NCBI GenBank assembly: GCA_019635775.1
Contig: JAHBYU010000007.1
Span: 165,795 to 229,794 of the forward strand
Source: Rhizobiaceae bacterium
GTDB taxonomy: Bacteria; Pseudomonadota; Alphaproteobacteria; Rhizobiales; Rhizobiaceae
DNA: 64,000 nucleotides
Reading direction: 5' to 3'
Shown one piece after another: positions 51,947 to 60,746 of this stretch. The position numbers and the translations under genes were made by a program. Positions within the stretch are counted from its first letter, which is position 1; each line of letters starts with the position of its first letter. The notes below the pieces were generated by a model that worked only from the letters and a program-made list of their open reading frames with translations, was not told the DNA's origin and did no database searches.

Positions 51947-53650
51947 TTACTCGGTCAAGGCTTCCGCCGAACGGGTGGTGAGGGACCAACGTAAACCGGA
52001 ACTCCTGTACTCGACGTTGACGTCCGCCTCGAATGCGGCGGCCACCATGTCGACGATGACCGTGTGACCGAATCCTTTGGCTGTTGGAGCCGTAACGTCG
52101 TGAAGCCCGGATTCGATCCAGTTCATTTCGAGCCGCGGTCCTGTGTTGGTAGCGGGCACCCTCCAGGTCAGATCGACCCGTCCTTCCGGATGCCCCAGAG
52201 CACCATGCTTCAGACTGTTGGTGGAGAGTTCGTGGATTGCCATGCCAAGCGTTTGCGCAGCCTGCGCACCAATCTTCACTTGCGGGCCCGACAGCAGCAG
52301 ACGGTTACCTATCCCATCGACCACATGCGTCAACTGTGCCTCGAGCAGATCCATCATCTGAACGCCTTGCCAGTCGCTCTTGACCAGAAGATCATTGCTG
52401 GCGGCAAGCCCCAGAAGGCGTGCGTCGAAAACCCGATGAAAAGACTCGGCCTCCGTATGCCTGGCTGTCTGGCGAGCGACAGCCTGAACGACTGCGAGAA
52501 TGTTCTTCGTCCGGTGGTTCAACTCTCCCATCAGCAAGCGGTTGTGTTCTTCCGCGGCTTTTCTGGCACTGATGTCGCGGATGAACGCTGTAAACAGGGC
52601 CGGTTCGCTGTCCGGAATTCTGACAATCGCAATCTCCGCCGGGAACTCCGTCCCATCTGCCCTGAGTGCGGACATTTCCAGGCGCTGCCCCAGGATCCTA
52701 GCTTCACCGGTCGCCAAATAGCGCTTCATGCCAGCCTGGTGTCTGGCGCGAAGGTGAACCGGAACAATCATGCGATCCATCTCTTGGCCCAGCACCTCCA
52801 GTCGCGTGTGACCAAAGACCGCTTCCGCTCCAGGATTGAAGTCTATAAAGTGTCCTTCGGCATCGACTGTGACGATCGCATCAGGGGAGACCTGCATGAT
52901 TGCGTCTCGCAATCTTGTACTCTCGGCAACCTGCTGCTCTGCTTCGAGTCGATCGGTGATGTCGATGTTCAAGCCGCTCATGCCGAGGAAGGCGCCATCT
53001 ATCCGATCGAAGCGGGGACGCGCTTCCGTCCTCATTGTCCGATAGATGCCATCGGCGCGGCGATATCGCGCCTCGACCCTGAATGGTGTGTGGTCTGCCA
53101 TAGCTTTGAGAAAAGGCACCGTGAGCTTTTCAACGTCTTCTGGGTGGGTGGTGGACGTCCAGTCGAAGGTGGAAAGGTCTTCAGGATCCACGCCCCAGAA
53201 CTCCCTGAGGGCGGAATTGAGGAAGATGCACTTTCCGTTCTCGTCTCCCATCCAGAGCATGGCGGGCGAATTCTCGGCCATGGCCCTGTAGATGTTCTCA
53301 CCAGCCGAGCGTCCCCCCTGCAGGACGCGATGGGTGATGTCGGCGACCGTGCCCAGCCATCTCGGCTCACCGTCATCGACTTCGGAAACAACTGTCATCT
53401 CAATCCATCGCCCATTCCGCAACCTGAGCTCCAAGGAGAACCTCGACTGCGACGCGAGCGCGGCCGAAACACGTTCCACGTCGGCAGGATCGAGTAGAGC
53501 CTGCAGCGCCGCCGGGCCATCCACTACAGCAGCAAAAATCCTGCGGGCCTGATCGGAACAGAAGCCGTCGCGGTTACCGGAGCTTGTCCAGGCAAAACAA
53601 CCGAGTCCGGCTGCGTCGCCCACTTTCTCGAATATCTGTGCGGTTTCCAT
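51947..53650 (-). CDS. PAS-containing HWE-family sensor histidine kinase
   Basis: A 567-residue protein. Order: an N-terminal PAS-like part (about 1-110), PAS (about 120-235), PAS (about 245-365), then an HWE kinase domain: LNHRTKNILAVVQAVARQ (the phosphoacceptor His in LNHR) and HELSTNSLKHGAL, ending in the ATP-binding lid. The kinase acts on a response regulator not encoded here; in Rhizobiales such kinases feed the PhyR/EcfG stress pathway, which would fit the stress genes beside it. It lacks membrane segments, so it senses an internal signal. Confidence 0.9.
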   Translation of the reverse strand: METAQIFEKVGDAAGLGCFAWTSSGNRDGFCSDQARRIFAAVVDGPAALQALLDPADVERVSAALASQSRFSLELRLRNGRWIEMTVVSEVDDGEPRWLGTVADITHRVLQGGRSAGENIYRAMAENSPAMLWMGDENGKCIFLNSALREFWGVDPEDLSTFDWTSTTHPEDVEKLTVPFLKAMADHTPFRVEARYRRADGIYRTMRTEARPRFDRIDGAFLGMSGLNIDITDRLEAEQQVAESTRLRDAIMQVSPDAIVTVDAEGHFIDFNPGAEAVFGHTRLEVLGQEMDRMIVPVHLRARHQAGMKRYLATGEARILGQRLEMSALRADGTEFPAEIAIVRIPDSEPALFTAFIRDISARKAAEEHNRLLMGELNHRTKNILAVVQAVARQTARHTEAESFHRVFDARLLGLAASNDLLVKSDWQGVQMMDLLEAQLTHVVDGIGNRLLLSGPQVKIGAQAAQTLGMAIHELSTNSLKHGALGHPEGRVDLTWRVPATNTGPRLEMNWIESGLHDVTAPTAKGFGHTVIVDMVAAAFEADVNVEYRSSGLRWSLTTRSAEALTE

Positions 53651-53945
53651 CGTCGCCCCTTCTAGTCGGGAATGGGCTCACTCGGGTGATGAGGCCTCCG
53701 TATCGACCAGCGGCGCATCATAAGGTCGAGCATGTCGTGTGTGAACTGGCAGCATCCGCCGGAGGTGCTGTGACACTGGATGCGCGGTCAAGCGCGTCTC
53801 GAAGCGATGATCGTCATACTAGGTGATGTCCGGCCTGATGTATCGGCACTGATGTTCCATCGTGGCCAAGCGCGGCTTTTAAAGGCTGAATCCCGTCAGT
53901 CTGGATCCAAGCACCCGGGGCTCGGAAATTCCTGGCTACCCCGCA
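53651..53945. other. Gap without gene
   Basis: I see no gene, repeat or clear promoter here; it should hold the promoter of the kinase gene. Confidence 0.4.
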
Positions 53946-54362
53946 TCAATCGAGGATCGGCTGATTGCCATCCACCGCAAGACGGGCCAACCCCTCCTTC
54001 ATTTCCTTTACCTGATCTGAAGAATGTCCTTCCCATTTTGTGACCTCCGCTATGACCCTAAGTGGCTCGCGTGAGCGAAAAGAGAGCGTCGGGTTCCCAG
54101 GGAACTTCTTGTCGGTGACGTTTGGATCGTCGAAGATTGGTCCGGTCGGCTCGACGACGTAGATGCGCGCCGGCTTGGTGCCGGCAGCGAGTTCGGCTCC
54201 CCAGATAGCGGCATCCAATGTGCTTGAGAAGTAGACCCATGACAGTGGATTGGGTGTTAAGAAATTCGATGCAAACCCGACCACGATCTGATCACCGGGC
54301 TGTAGGTCAGCCCGCGTTCCATGAAAGTAAGCCTGCGAAAACACTGTTGCTGATCCGGACAT
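53946..54362 (-). CDS. arr: Rifampin ADP-ribosyltransferase (Arr family)
   Basis: A 138-residue protein that matches Arr enzymes along its whole length: YFHGTRADLQPGD (catalytic His), LDAAIWGAELAAGTKPARIY and EPTGPIFDDPN then TDKKFPGNPT and FRSREPLRVI. Arr inactivates rifampin by ADP-ribosylating it with NAD+. Chromosomal arr genes occur in soil bacteria without a link to drug use; this one is in no integron. The start MSGSATVF is chosen; a start five codons earlier is possible. Confidence 0.92.
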   Translation of the reverse strand: MSGSATVFSQAYFHGTRADLQPGDQIVVGFASNFLTPNPLSWVYFSSTLDAAIWGAELAAGTKPARIYVVEPTGPIFDDPNVTDKKFPGNPTLSFRSREPLRVIAEVTKWEGHSSDQVKEMKEGLARLAVDGNQPILD

Positions 54363-54412
54363 AGGGCTCTTTTCCACGAGGCTTGAGATACAGGATCAAA
54401 GGGAGAAGCTCA

Positions 54413-55213
54413 TCATGGCGAGCCATTGCCGGACAGGATTTGGGCAGTACCCCTCACGGCGACCCTGAAGGCTTCGTCGAAGTTGACCCCACGAACCGTC
54501 CAGACATGCTCAGTGCCCCCGTCTGCCAGTCGCCAGACGGCCACCCACCCGAGATCGGCATCGCTCCATTCGAGCAGTCCGACCAGCGGGAGATCCGCTC
54601 CGATGCTGTGGGCCATCTCGGTGAGGGCCGGCGAACGTGCCGATGCCGTCCATCGCCTGGCCTCCTCGGCCGAAGGCACTGCAATCTGAATGTCGAGGAG
54701 TGAGGCGGCGTTCTCCATCGATTGCACCATCGCAGTGTCGCGCTCATCTTCCCGTGACAGGTAGAGCGCAGGACCGGAGCGCTTCACCTTTAGGAAGACC
54801 GCCAAGGTTGGGCGTTCAGCGCGCCACGGGCGACTGCCAAGCTTTGCGAGCAGGCCATCAACAACCGTTACATCATAGTGGCAGATCAGATCGTGGGGGC
54901 GATCGTAGGTTCCTTGCTCGTCGTGGATGGGCTTGCCCGCGAGACGATCCCGATAAGTGAATGACCGCACGTAACGCGCAGCGTCGCCAAGCAACTGTTT
55001 CGCCTCAGATTGATCCGGAATTCGCTGATCGCCTGAGACCTTCACAAGCACTCGCATGAGACATTCTTCGAAGCCGCTCTGCCTGTTCTCCTCACCCTGT
55101 CCGGTAACGATGGCTTGCGCGCGATAAAGGTCGTCGATCGAGCCCGCCAGAGTAGGCGAGGGCCCTGCTATAAGTAGGGCGAAAGCGAGGCTCTTCGTCT
55201 TTATGCCGTTCAT
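54413..55213 (-). CDS. DUF2066-domain secreted protein
   Basis: A 266-residue protein with a signal peptide (1-23, TLAG). The DUF2066 pattern covers most of it: YRAQAIVTGQGEENRQSGFE, MRVLVKVSGDQRIP, ARYVRSFTYRDR and FLKVKRSGPALYLSREDE. Function is unknown; the family is widespread in proteobacteria. It lies 50 bases upstream of arr on the same strand, so the two may share a transcript, and is divergent from a CGNR regulator. Confidence 0.8.
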   Translation of the reverse strand: MNGIKTKSLAFALLIAGPSPTLAGSIDDLYRAQAIVTGQGEENRQSGFEECLMRVLVKVSGDQRIPDQSEAKQLLGDAARYVRSFTYRDRLAGKPIHDEQGTYDRPHDLICHYDVTVVDGLLAKLGSRPWRAERPTLAVFLKVKRSGPALYLSREDERDTAMVQSMENAASLLDIQIAVPSAEEARRWTASARSPALTEMAHSIGADLPLVGLLEWSDADLGWVAVWRLADGGTEHVWTVRGVNFDEAFRVAVRGTAQILSGNGSP

Positions 55214-55271
55214 GAGCGTCTCGCGTGCGTCGGCTTGCTAAACCCTGTGTAACTGTTTAAGCGGTTACAGT

Positions 55272-55943
55272 ATGAAGTCGGGAAGGTCAACCGCGAACCC
55301 TCGCGCCTATTCTTCTCCTATCGGCCGCCTGCGCATGCTGGCCGGGGATCCTGCGCTCGACTTCGCCAACACGCTGCACTGGCGCGGGGGCAACGAGGTC
55401 GATTTTCTTCCAGACTACCAATCCCTTATCGATTGGGCGGTACCCGCGGGACTGCTAAGCGATGGGGAAAGGAAGGCCCTGGTTGCGCACGCACGGATTT
55501 GCAGAGACGCCGCAACCGAAACGCATTCGGCCGCGATTGCACTCAGGACCGCCTGGCGCGAGCGGCTGGATCGACGCACCTCTGCGCGAAAGGCGCCCCT
55601 GCAACAGGGTGTATCGGAAGGCCCGCTTGGGCAGATGCTGGCCGCGGCCCTAGCCGAGCCGCGCCTGCTGCTTCCTGGAGACGCGCTTGCGATGGAGCCG
55701 GCGTCGCGTGTGCTCGCCCTGCCCGTCGCCCGCATAGCTCTCGCCATCGCGGGGCTTGAACTCATTCCTGGCGAACGCAAGCTGGGTCGCTGCGAGGGCG
55801 ATCCGTGCGGGGGATTTTTCCTGAACACCAGCCGCTCAAAACCCCGTCGCTGGTGCTCCATGGACAGTTGCGGCAATCGGGCCAAGGTGAGGGGTTTCCG
55901 GGGGCGGTTCATCGCCGAGGAAGTCAAAGAACCGAATGCCTAA
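55272..55943 (+). CDS. CGNR zinc-finger transcription factor (ABATE-like)
   Basis: A 223-residue protein. The N-terminal ABATE domain (about 20-150, with GDPALDFANTLHWRGGNEVD) is thought to bind a stress-related ligand. The C-terminal CGNR zinc finger (about 172-212) has CEGDPCG, then WCSMDSCGNRAKVR. It is divergent from DUF2066-arr with a 58-base gap and might control them. The 5' end lies in a region with weak promoter features. Confidence 0.85.
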   Translation: MKSGRSTANPRAYSSPIGRLRMLAGDPALDFANTLHWRGGNEVDFLPDYQSLIDWAVPAGLLSDGERKALVAHARICRDAATETHSAAIALRTAWRERLDRRTSARKAPLQQGVSEGPLGQMLAAALAEPRLLLPGDALAMEPASRVLALPVARIALAIAGLELIPGERKLGRCEGDPCGGFFLNTSRSKPRRWCSMDSCGNRAKVRGFRGRFIAEEVKEPNA

Positions 55944-55994
55944 CTTTACCGCGCCAAGCACGATCATTCGTCTCCAGGCAAGGGACCATCAGAA

Positions 55995-56495
55995 GTGCAC
56001 TTACCTCCCAATGACAACTCACCGACGCTTTACCTGACTTGCGGTTTGCCGGGTTCCGGCAAGACAACGGTGGCGAGAACCATAGCGGAGGAAACCGCGG
56101 CTCTTCGTCTGACTGGCGACGAGTGGTTACAGCAACTTTTCCCCGACATGACCACGCGAGAGGCTGAAACAGGCCCCTTCCGTGCACGTGTTGAAAAGTT
56201 GCAATGGGTTACCGCCAGACGAGCCCTAAAGCTGGGATGCAATGTCGTAATCGACTGGGGGATCTGGTCCAGGAAAGAGCGAGATCATATCCGCACTGAA
56301 GCGCGGGCAGTCGGAGCGCGTGTAGTGCTTTGCCTGCTCGATCCACCTTTCGAGGTGCTGTGGGCGCGGGTGTCGCAACGCAACGCAGAGCGACCCTTTG
56401 GTGCGTTTCCCATGACTAAAGCGGACCTTCTCCGATGGTCCCGCCTGTTCCAGCGCCCAACGGCTGAGGAGCTAGCACTCTACGATCCGTTGTGA
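55995..56495 (+). CDS. Small P-loop kinase-like protein (AAA_33 / zeta-toxin-like)
   Basis: A 166-residue protein with a GTG start. Walker A is GLPGSGKTT (residues 17-25); RLTGDEWLQQLFPD supplies the acidic residue, and a C-terminal lid (VLWARVSQRN) follows. Such proteins phosphorylate small molecules such as chloramphenicol, aminoglycosides or nucleotide sugars. No antitoxin gene is next to it, so a toxin role is less likely. It is 52 bases downstream of the CGNR gene. Confidence 0.75.
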   Translation: MHLPPNDNSPTLYLTCGLPGSGKTTVARTIAEETAALRLTGDEWLQQLFPDMTTREAETGPFRARVEKLQWVTARRALKLGCNVVIDWGIWSRKERDHIRTEARAVGARVVLCLLDPPFEVLWARVSQRNAERPFGAFPMTKADLLRWSRLFQRPTAEELALYDPL

Positions 56496-56963
56496 CGCTT
56501 CGTACTCCAGAGAAAACGGGCCACGTTGGCCCAGTATCGCCCTTCCGGAGCTTCGACCGGCCGTCGCCGCGAAAACAGGTGATAGCGCGCGTGTGGGCCC
56601 AACAGGCGACAAGGAAACGATTGAGGCATTTGCGGCGAACGTCAGCGCGCCGTCGGAGCTTAGTTGACTAGTTGGCACCACCGTCTGTCCCGCCGTCTGT
56701 CCACCCCGATCTGCCAGCAACAACCGCAGAAAGGCGGGCTTGTCCGGTGACTCCTTTCCGCCATCGATGCTTAATAGGCCACTGGAATTGCAATAGAAAT
56801 CAGTTTGCGGAATTTCTATCCCCACTTTCATCCCCACTTCAGCAGTGTGTCCGCATCCGGTTCCGAGCGAACTTAATACGGCAGTAGCCGGCATTTGCCG
56901 GGAACATGCGGAAGGCATTCTAGGAAGGCCCTGAAATCCGGAGGCGCCGGAACGCTGCTTGGC
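56496..56963. other. Gap with direct repeat copy C
   Basis: Two long frames are open but look like chance products of the repeats; the region carries copy C of the direct repeat (56696-56765) and two further CTGTCC words. Confidence 0.5.
56696..56765 (+). repeat. Direct repeat copy C
   Basis: Seventy bases match 5328-5398 at about 94% identity in the same orientation, 51 kb away. No recombinase gene is adjacent here. Confidence 0.7.
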
Positions 56964-57158
56964 CTACCGGTGAGGCATATCCCGACGTTCCAGTGCTGCC
57001 AGAAGCTCCTCTTCCGAGGTCATACCGCGTTCGTAAAGAGCCAGGACCGCCGCGCCGACATTCTCCCAGCCGTCGTCGCTCGTGATCCCATGCTTCTCGT
57101 AATGCCGGTAGGTCACTGCCGTGACCAAGGTCAGGGTGGAAGGGGTCAGGTTGGCCAT
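56964..57158 (-). CDS. Small hypothetical protein
   Basis: A 64-residue acidic helical protein (TYRHYEKHGITSDDGWENVG then EEELLAALERRD). GGAGG lies ten bases before the ATG, so it is probably real. No family recognised. Confidence 0.55.
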   Translation of the reverse strand: MANLTPSTLTLVTAVTYRHYEKHGITSDDGWENVGAAVLALYERGMTSEEELLAALERRDMPHR

Positions 57159-57324
57159 TTTGGTGCTACCTCCTCAAACACCCGGTCAGGTATTTTTTGG
57201 TCGGCAGTCAGCCGTCAATAACGTTTGTGAATGCCACTGACCTTGCTCCCAGTGGACCTAGTTTGAACTCACAAAATCGCGGATCGCATTTGAAGGCGCA
57301 AGCCGGCTGCCCTATGCTTAGCGC

Positions 57325-57696
57325 ATGCAAAAGGCGAAGCATTGGGCGAGAGCGATCAAGCGCGACGTCCTTGCCCTTTGGCTGGCCGCGCGTGATTCTC
57401 GCGTGCCATGGTATGCGAAGGCCGTTGCCGGTGCGGTCGCAGCCTATGCTCTAAGCCCTATCGATCTGATCCCAGACTTCATCCCGGTGCTCGGCTATCT
57501 CGATGATCTCATCATCTTGCCACTCGGCATCCTGTTGGCCGTCAGGCTGGTGCCAGTCGAGTTGATGGCGGAGTTCCGCGAGGAAGCCGCAAGGTGCGTG
57601 AGGCCGATAAGCAAAGGAGGTTTGGCGGGTGTCTTTGCGATCTGGATTGCCGCCACTCTGTCGCTTGCCTATTGGCTTTGGCCAAATTCAAACTGA
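57325..57696 (+). CDS. DUF1232 (YkvA-type) membrane protein
   Basis: A 123-residue protein. The DUF1232 core is YALSPIDLIPDFIPVLGYLD (about residues 42-61), flanked by hydrophobic helices. Function is not known; family members are often near stress or envelope genes. Confidence 0.88.
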   Translation: MQKAKHWARAIKRDVLALWLAARDSRVPWYAKAVAGAVAAYALSPIDLIPDFIPVLGYLDDLIILPLGILLAVRLVPVELMAEFREEAARCVRPISKGGLAGVFAIWIAATLSLAYWLWPNSN

Positions 57697-57769
57697 GACA
57701 ATGCCCGTGCGTGTCAGGAGCGCATGCACAGTTGTTGACGCGTCTCGCTCTCTCTTCGAAACTGACACA

Positions 57770-58462
57770 ATGTGCGGACGCTTCACCCGATTTCACACCT
57801 GGGCTGAGATTCATCGGATGTACAGCATGCTGCCGGAGAGCGAGACGGGTCGCAACACGGCGGCCCGCTACAACATCGCGCCGACCGAGGATGTGTATTT
57901 CGTTACTGCGGATGAGCATGGCGGCCAAAAGTTCAGGGAAGGCCGCTGGTGGCTTGTGCCGTGGTGGGCGAAGGAACTGCCGAAGGCGGCGATGTTCAAC
58001 ACAAGGATAGAAACTGCCGACACTTCGGGAGCCTTCAAGGATGCGTGGAAGTCGAAACGCTGCCTCATTCCGGCAGACGGCTTCTACGAATGGACGAAAA
58101 GCCCGGTCGACGCGAAGCGCGATCCGTGGTTCATCCATCTGCCTGAAAACAAGCCTTTCAGCTTTGCCGGTCTCTGGGCGCACAATGTCAAGCTTGGTGT
58201 TACCAGTTGCACGATCATCACCATGCCGGCGGCCGAGCCCATGAAAGTACTCCATGACCGCCAGCCGGCTATTCTCGCGCCCGAGGCTTATGAGGCGTGG
58301 TTGGACCCGGCCACGCCGCCGCCAGACGTAAAGCCCTTGTTGGCCAACAACCTGGACGGTGCCCTGCAATTCCATCGCGTGGACCGCCGCGTGAACGCGT
58401 CCAGCCGTGCCGACAAGCCTAACGACGATGCGTCGATGATCGAGCCGGTGCTGGCTCTCTAG
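57770..58462 (+). CDS. SRAP (YedK/HMCES) abasic-site protein
   Basis: A 230-residue protein starting MCGRF: after removal of Met the catalytic Cys2 forms a covalent bond with abasic sites in single-stranded DNA to protect them. Other conserved residues are seen: RYNIAPTEDV, FNTRIETA, DGFYEWTK with the active Glu, and VLHDRQPAI with His. The ATG at 57770 is fixed by the catalytic Cys. The gene follows DUF1232 with a 73-base gap. Confidence 0.92.
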   Translation: MCGRFTRFHTWAEIHRMYSMLPESETGRNTAARYNIAPTEDVYFVTADEHGGQKFREGRWWLVPWWAKELPKAAMFNTRIETADTSGAFKDAWKSKRCLIPADGFYEWTKSPVDAKRDPWFIHLPENKPFSFAGLWAHNVKLGVTSCTIITMPAAEPMKVLHDRQPAILAPEAYEAWLDPATPPPDVKPLLANNLDGALQFHRVDRRVNASSRADKPNDDASMIEPVLAL

Positions 58463-58484
58463 CGGGCGACAGTTTAGAACGGGT

Positions 58485-59060
58485 TCAGGCCGCGCCGCCC
58501 AGGTCTTTTCTGACGTCCGGATCACTATCAAGGAATTCCGCCTCGACGGTGGCGCCCACGGCATCAAAATATCGGCTCATAAAGCTCCTGAATGATGCAG
58601 CCAATGCGATGTCCGCAATGTTGAGGTCGGAAAAGCCCAGTTCTCGCAGCCGCTGAATATCAACTTCCGATATCCGAGAGGCATCGCGGATTATCTGCTC
58701 GGCATATTCAAGCATGCCGATCTGCTGTTGGCTAAGCCCGGCTGTTCGGAAATCCCTTCGAATGGCGAGTACCTGGTCGCGGCCGAGGGTCTGAGACAGA
58801 ATCCGGAAGTACACTTGGGAGCAGTAGCTCGACGGAATATGTTGGGCCGCAATGAATGTTATGAGGCGGAAGTTCAGCAGTCCGAGCGAAAACCCGTCGC
58901 GAATCTGATGCAGCAGTTTTTCAACGGGGACGATGATATCGGGACGGGCCGACCAGCATTGTGTGGCCTCCATCACCCGACCCATAGACTTCAACTCGGC
59001 TTCGTAGAGCGCACGAATCTCCCCCGTTGCCTCGTCGGGGTGTACCGTTTTGATGTACAT
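58485..59060 (-). CDS. CMD/AhpD-superfamily protein without CxxC
   Basis: A 191-residue helical protein of the carboxymuconolactone decarboxylase superfamily (LINFRLITFIAAQHI-like core, then IPSSYCSQVYF). The catalytic CxxC of AhpD peroxidases is reduced to SSYCSQ with one Cys, so it is not a classical AhpD peroxidase. The ATG at 59060 follows GGAGG; the longer frame has none. It is convergent with the SRAP gene. Confidence 0.72.
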   Translation of the reverse strand: MYIKTVHPDEATGEIRALYEAELKSMGRVMEATQCWSARPDIIVPVEKLLHQIRDGFSLGLLNFRLITFIAAQHIPSSYCSQVYFRILSQTLGRDQVLAIRRDFRTAGLSQQQIGMLEYAEQIIRDASRISEVDIQRLRELGFSDLNIADIALAASFRSFMSRYFDAVGATVEAEFLDSDPDVRKDLGGAA

Positions 59061-59162
59061 CACAGCCTCCGCTCTTTTGCCGGTCAGCATAGTTCTCGGA
59101 AAAGTCTCAGGCTATCGCGAATAGCGCTCGACCAGCCATAGCATTCCGCCCACAGGGCAGTC

Positions 59163-59474
59163 TCAGTCGGGATGCTCAGCGTCTTTCTCCGGCAGAGATT
59201 CCCGTCCCTTGCGCTCAACCTCAGCAAACATGGCACTTTCGCCCGGCGACATATGGCCGTTGTGGCGGAAATAGTCCGCAGGCCGGTTGCCGAGTACGTT
59301 TACGGCTTTCCGTAGATCCTTGCGGAGTTGCATCATCGCCTCTCCGTGCGGGGTGTAGTGATTCAAGCCAACGCTAGCATCCCTGATCGCGATTTCCAGC
59401 AGATCGGCCTGGCGTTCGATCTTGTCGTAGTCGGTGCGGCAGATTTCAGTGCGTAGCTTCTTGTGGCCAGGCAT
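59163..59474 (-). CDS. Hypothetical protein
   Basis: A 103-residue charged helical protein (CRTDYDKIERQADLLEIAIR, then EVERKGRESLPEKDAEHPD at the C-terminus). No family recognised. It has no strong ribosome-binding site. Confidence 0.5.
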   Translation of the reverse strand: MPGHKKLRTEICRTDYDKIERQADLLEIAIRDASVGLNHYTPHGEAMMQLRKDLRKAVNVLGNRPADYFRHNGHMSPGESAMFAEVERKGRESLPEKDAEHPD

Positions 59475-59614
59475 TGGGTTTCCTCAGTGCCCCTGAGGTT
59501 GTGGTTGCTCCCCGAGGAATGTCTCTCTGACTGTCGTGGTTGCGTCGAGCCACTTGCGGCCAAACCTCAGTTCACTGCAGATTACGTTGGGGCATGGGCC
59601 AACGGAGATACATC

Positions 59615-59935
59615 ATGGCGAAGGGACAGAGGACAACGAAAAGTGCGCCGGAATCAGTTTCTTGGAATGAGCTTCAAGGTCGCGTTCACACCTTTGAATC
59701 GTTTGGTAGAGCGATTGTTGCTGCGGCGCTTAAGCAGGCAGAAAAGAACGGAGGTATCAACAAGGAGGCTGCAGCGACCGTGACGGTTACACCGATAGAT
59801 GTGCCGACAGCGACTCTTTCCGGCAGAGTCGCAGGAAAAGCGGCGGGGCACGGAGCTGAAGGGCAGGTTGTCACCACACCAGCAATCTCCATCGCAATTT
59901 GTTTCGGTGACGAGTGCCATTTCTACACACTGTGA
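59615..59935 (+). CDS. Hypothetical protein with Thr/Val-rich middle
   Basis: A 106-residue protein. The N-terminal half is helical (VSWNELQGRVHTFESFGRAI), the rest is Thr/Ala/Gly-rich with a C-terminal beta-like end (AISIAICFGDECHFYTL). The ATG follows ACGGAGA. A terminator hairpin lies 18 bases after the stop. Confidence 0.55.
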   Translation: MAKGQRTTKSAPESVSWNELQGRVHTFESFGRAIVAAALKQAEKNGGINKEAAATVTVTPIDVPTATLSGRVAGKAAGHGAEGQVVTTPAISIAICFGDECHFYTL

Positions 59936-59952
59936 CCGGGTCGAGTGACCAG

Positions 59953-59979
59953 AGCCCGGCCTCAGGGTCGGGCTTTTTT
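59953..59979 (+). terminator. Rho-independent terminator
   Basis: AGCCCG (59953-59958) pairs with CGGGCT (59969-59974), followed by a run of six T. Confidence 0.85.
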
Positions 59980-60039
59980 CTTCGCACCCGCGACGCCTAG
60001 TCCCGCGGAGGCTCTGCCACCATCTATCCAGCGTCTAGC

Positions 60040-60222
60040 TTATGCCTGCTTTGCAGCCATGTGAGCATCGAGCTTCTTCCGCGACGGCCCATAGCGCTTG
60101 ATGACAGTTTTGGCCTCACTGGGCGACAATCCGTATTTCCTTGCGAAGTCGGCGACCTCATAGGTTTCCTCGCTGGCGACCACCTTCCGGTCTTCCTTGA
60201 TCTTGCTCTTATCGTCGGCCAT
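60040..60222 (-). CDS. DUF3606-domain protein
   Basis: A 60-residue protein starting MADDKSKIKEDRKVV with YEVADFARKYGLSPSEAKTV, the DUF3606 helical signature. Such small proteins are common in the EcfG stress regulon of Rhizobiales; an EcfG-like box is 30-60 bases upstream. Confidence 0.85.
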   Translation of the reverse strand: MADDKSKIKEDRKVVASEETYEVADFARKYGLSPSEAKTVIKRYGPSRKKLDAHMAAKQA

Positions 60223-60253
60223 GGCTGCTTCTCCTAACTGTGTTTCAGCCGCT

Positions 60254-60279
60254 AACTACCGAACAGGGAAACCGGTTCC
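60254..60279 (-). promoter_or_regulatory. Probable EcfG-type promoter before DUF3606
   Basis: On the minus strand GGAAC, 17 bases, then AGTT: one position short of the consensus -10 CGTT. It lies 32 bases before the DUF3606 start. Confidence 0.5.
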
Positions 60280-60422
60280 CGCTCACCCTTGCCCGCAGCT
60301 GGGCGAGCGGCATCAATCTTGACTCCTAAAAATGCCCTACACATATTTTTGCCCAGTCGCTGCCTAAGCAGGGGCGACCAACCCTCAACCAGTTGAAATC
60401 GTTCGAAACATTGGAGATTTCG

Positions 60423-60725
60423 ATGAGCGAGAGAACATTCGAAAAGCCCATCTTCGTCAAAGCGGAGGAAGGTCTGATCGAAGAGATAGCCACCCTTGAT
60501 GACGCGCTCGACTTTCTCGACGAATGGCCGAAAAACCGACGGGGCGTTGTGTATGAAACGGCCCGCAGAGCCTGTTGCCGAGCCTTTGACAGAGATTACC
60601 CGTTGTCGGCCGCGCGCGAGGCGTTTCGGGGCTTCGCGAAGTGGGCCAGGATATTGGAAGATGTGACCACGCCGCTGCCCTGGATGGTCCCCAAGCCGGG
60701 CCAGAGTGGCGGCGCAATAGCTTAG
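60423..60725 (+). CDS. DUF982-domain protein
   Basis: A 100-residue protein with the DUF982 order: a VF-type strand (KPIFVKAEEGLIEEI), LDDALDFLDEWPKNRRG, ARRACCRAF and REAFRGFAKWARIL. DUF982 proteins are small, of unknown function, and frequent in Rhizobium and Mesorhizobium. The ATG follows GGAGAT. The next gene is a paralogue. Confidence 0.82.
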   Translation: MSERTFEKPIFVKAEEGLIEEIATLDDALDFLDEWPKNRRGVVYETARRACCRAFDRDYPLSAAREAFRGFAKWARILEDVTTPLPWMVPKPGQSGGAIA

Positions 60726-60746
60726 AGGTGCACAGGGGAGGTAGCG

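Noticed and set aside
52064-53497. Plus-strand frame of 477 codons
   Set aside because: It is the antisense shadow of the HWE kinase gene, whose domains are clear on the minus strand.
55995-56495. Zeta-toxin call for the P-loop kinase
   Set aside because: No epsilon-type antitoxin gene is adjacent; a small-molecule kinase is as likely.
1361-56765. Reading the whole 1.4-56.7 kb as one integrative element between repeats
   Set aside because: Repeat copies alone do not prove it, and I found no tRNA target, relaxase or conjugation genes within.
56472-56918. Long minus-strand frame across direct repeat copy C
   Set aside because: It overlaps the kinase-like gene end and its product is made of repeat sequence; no family or start signal.
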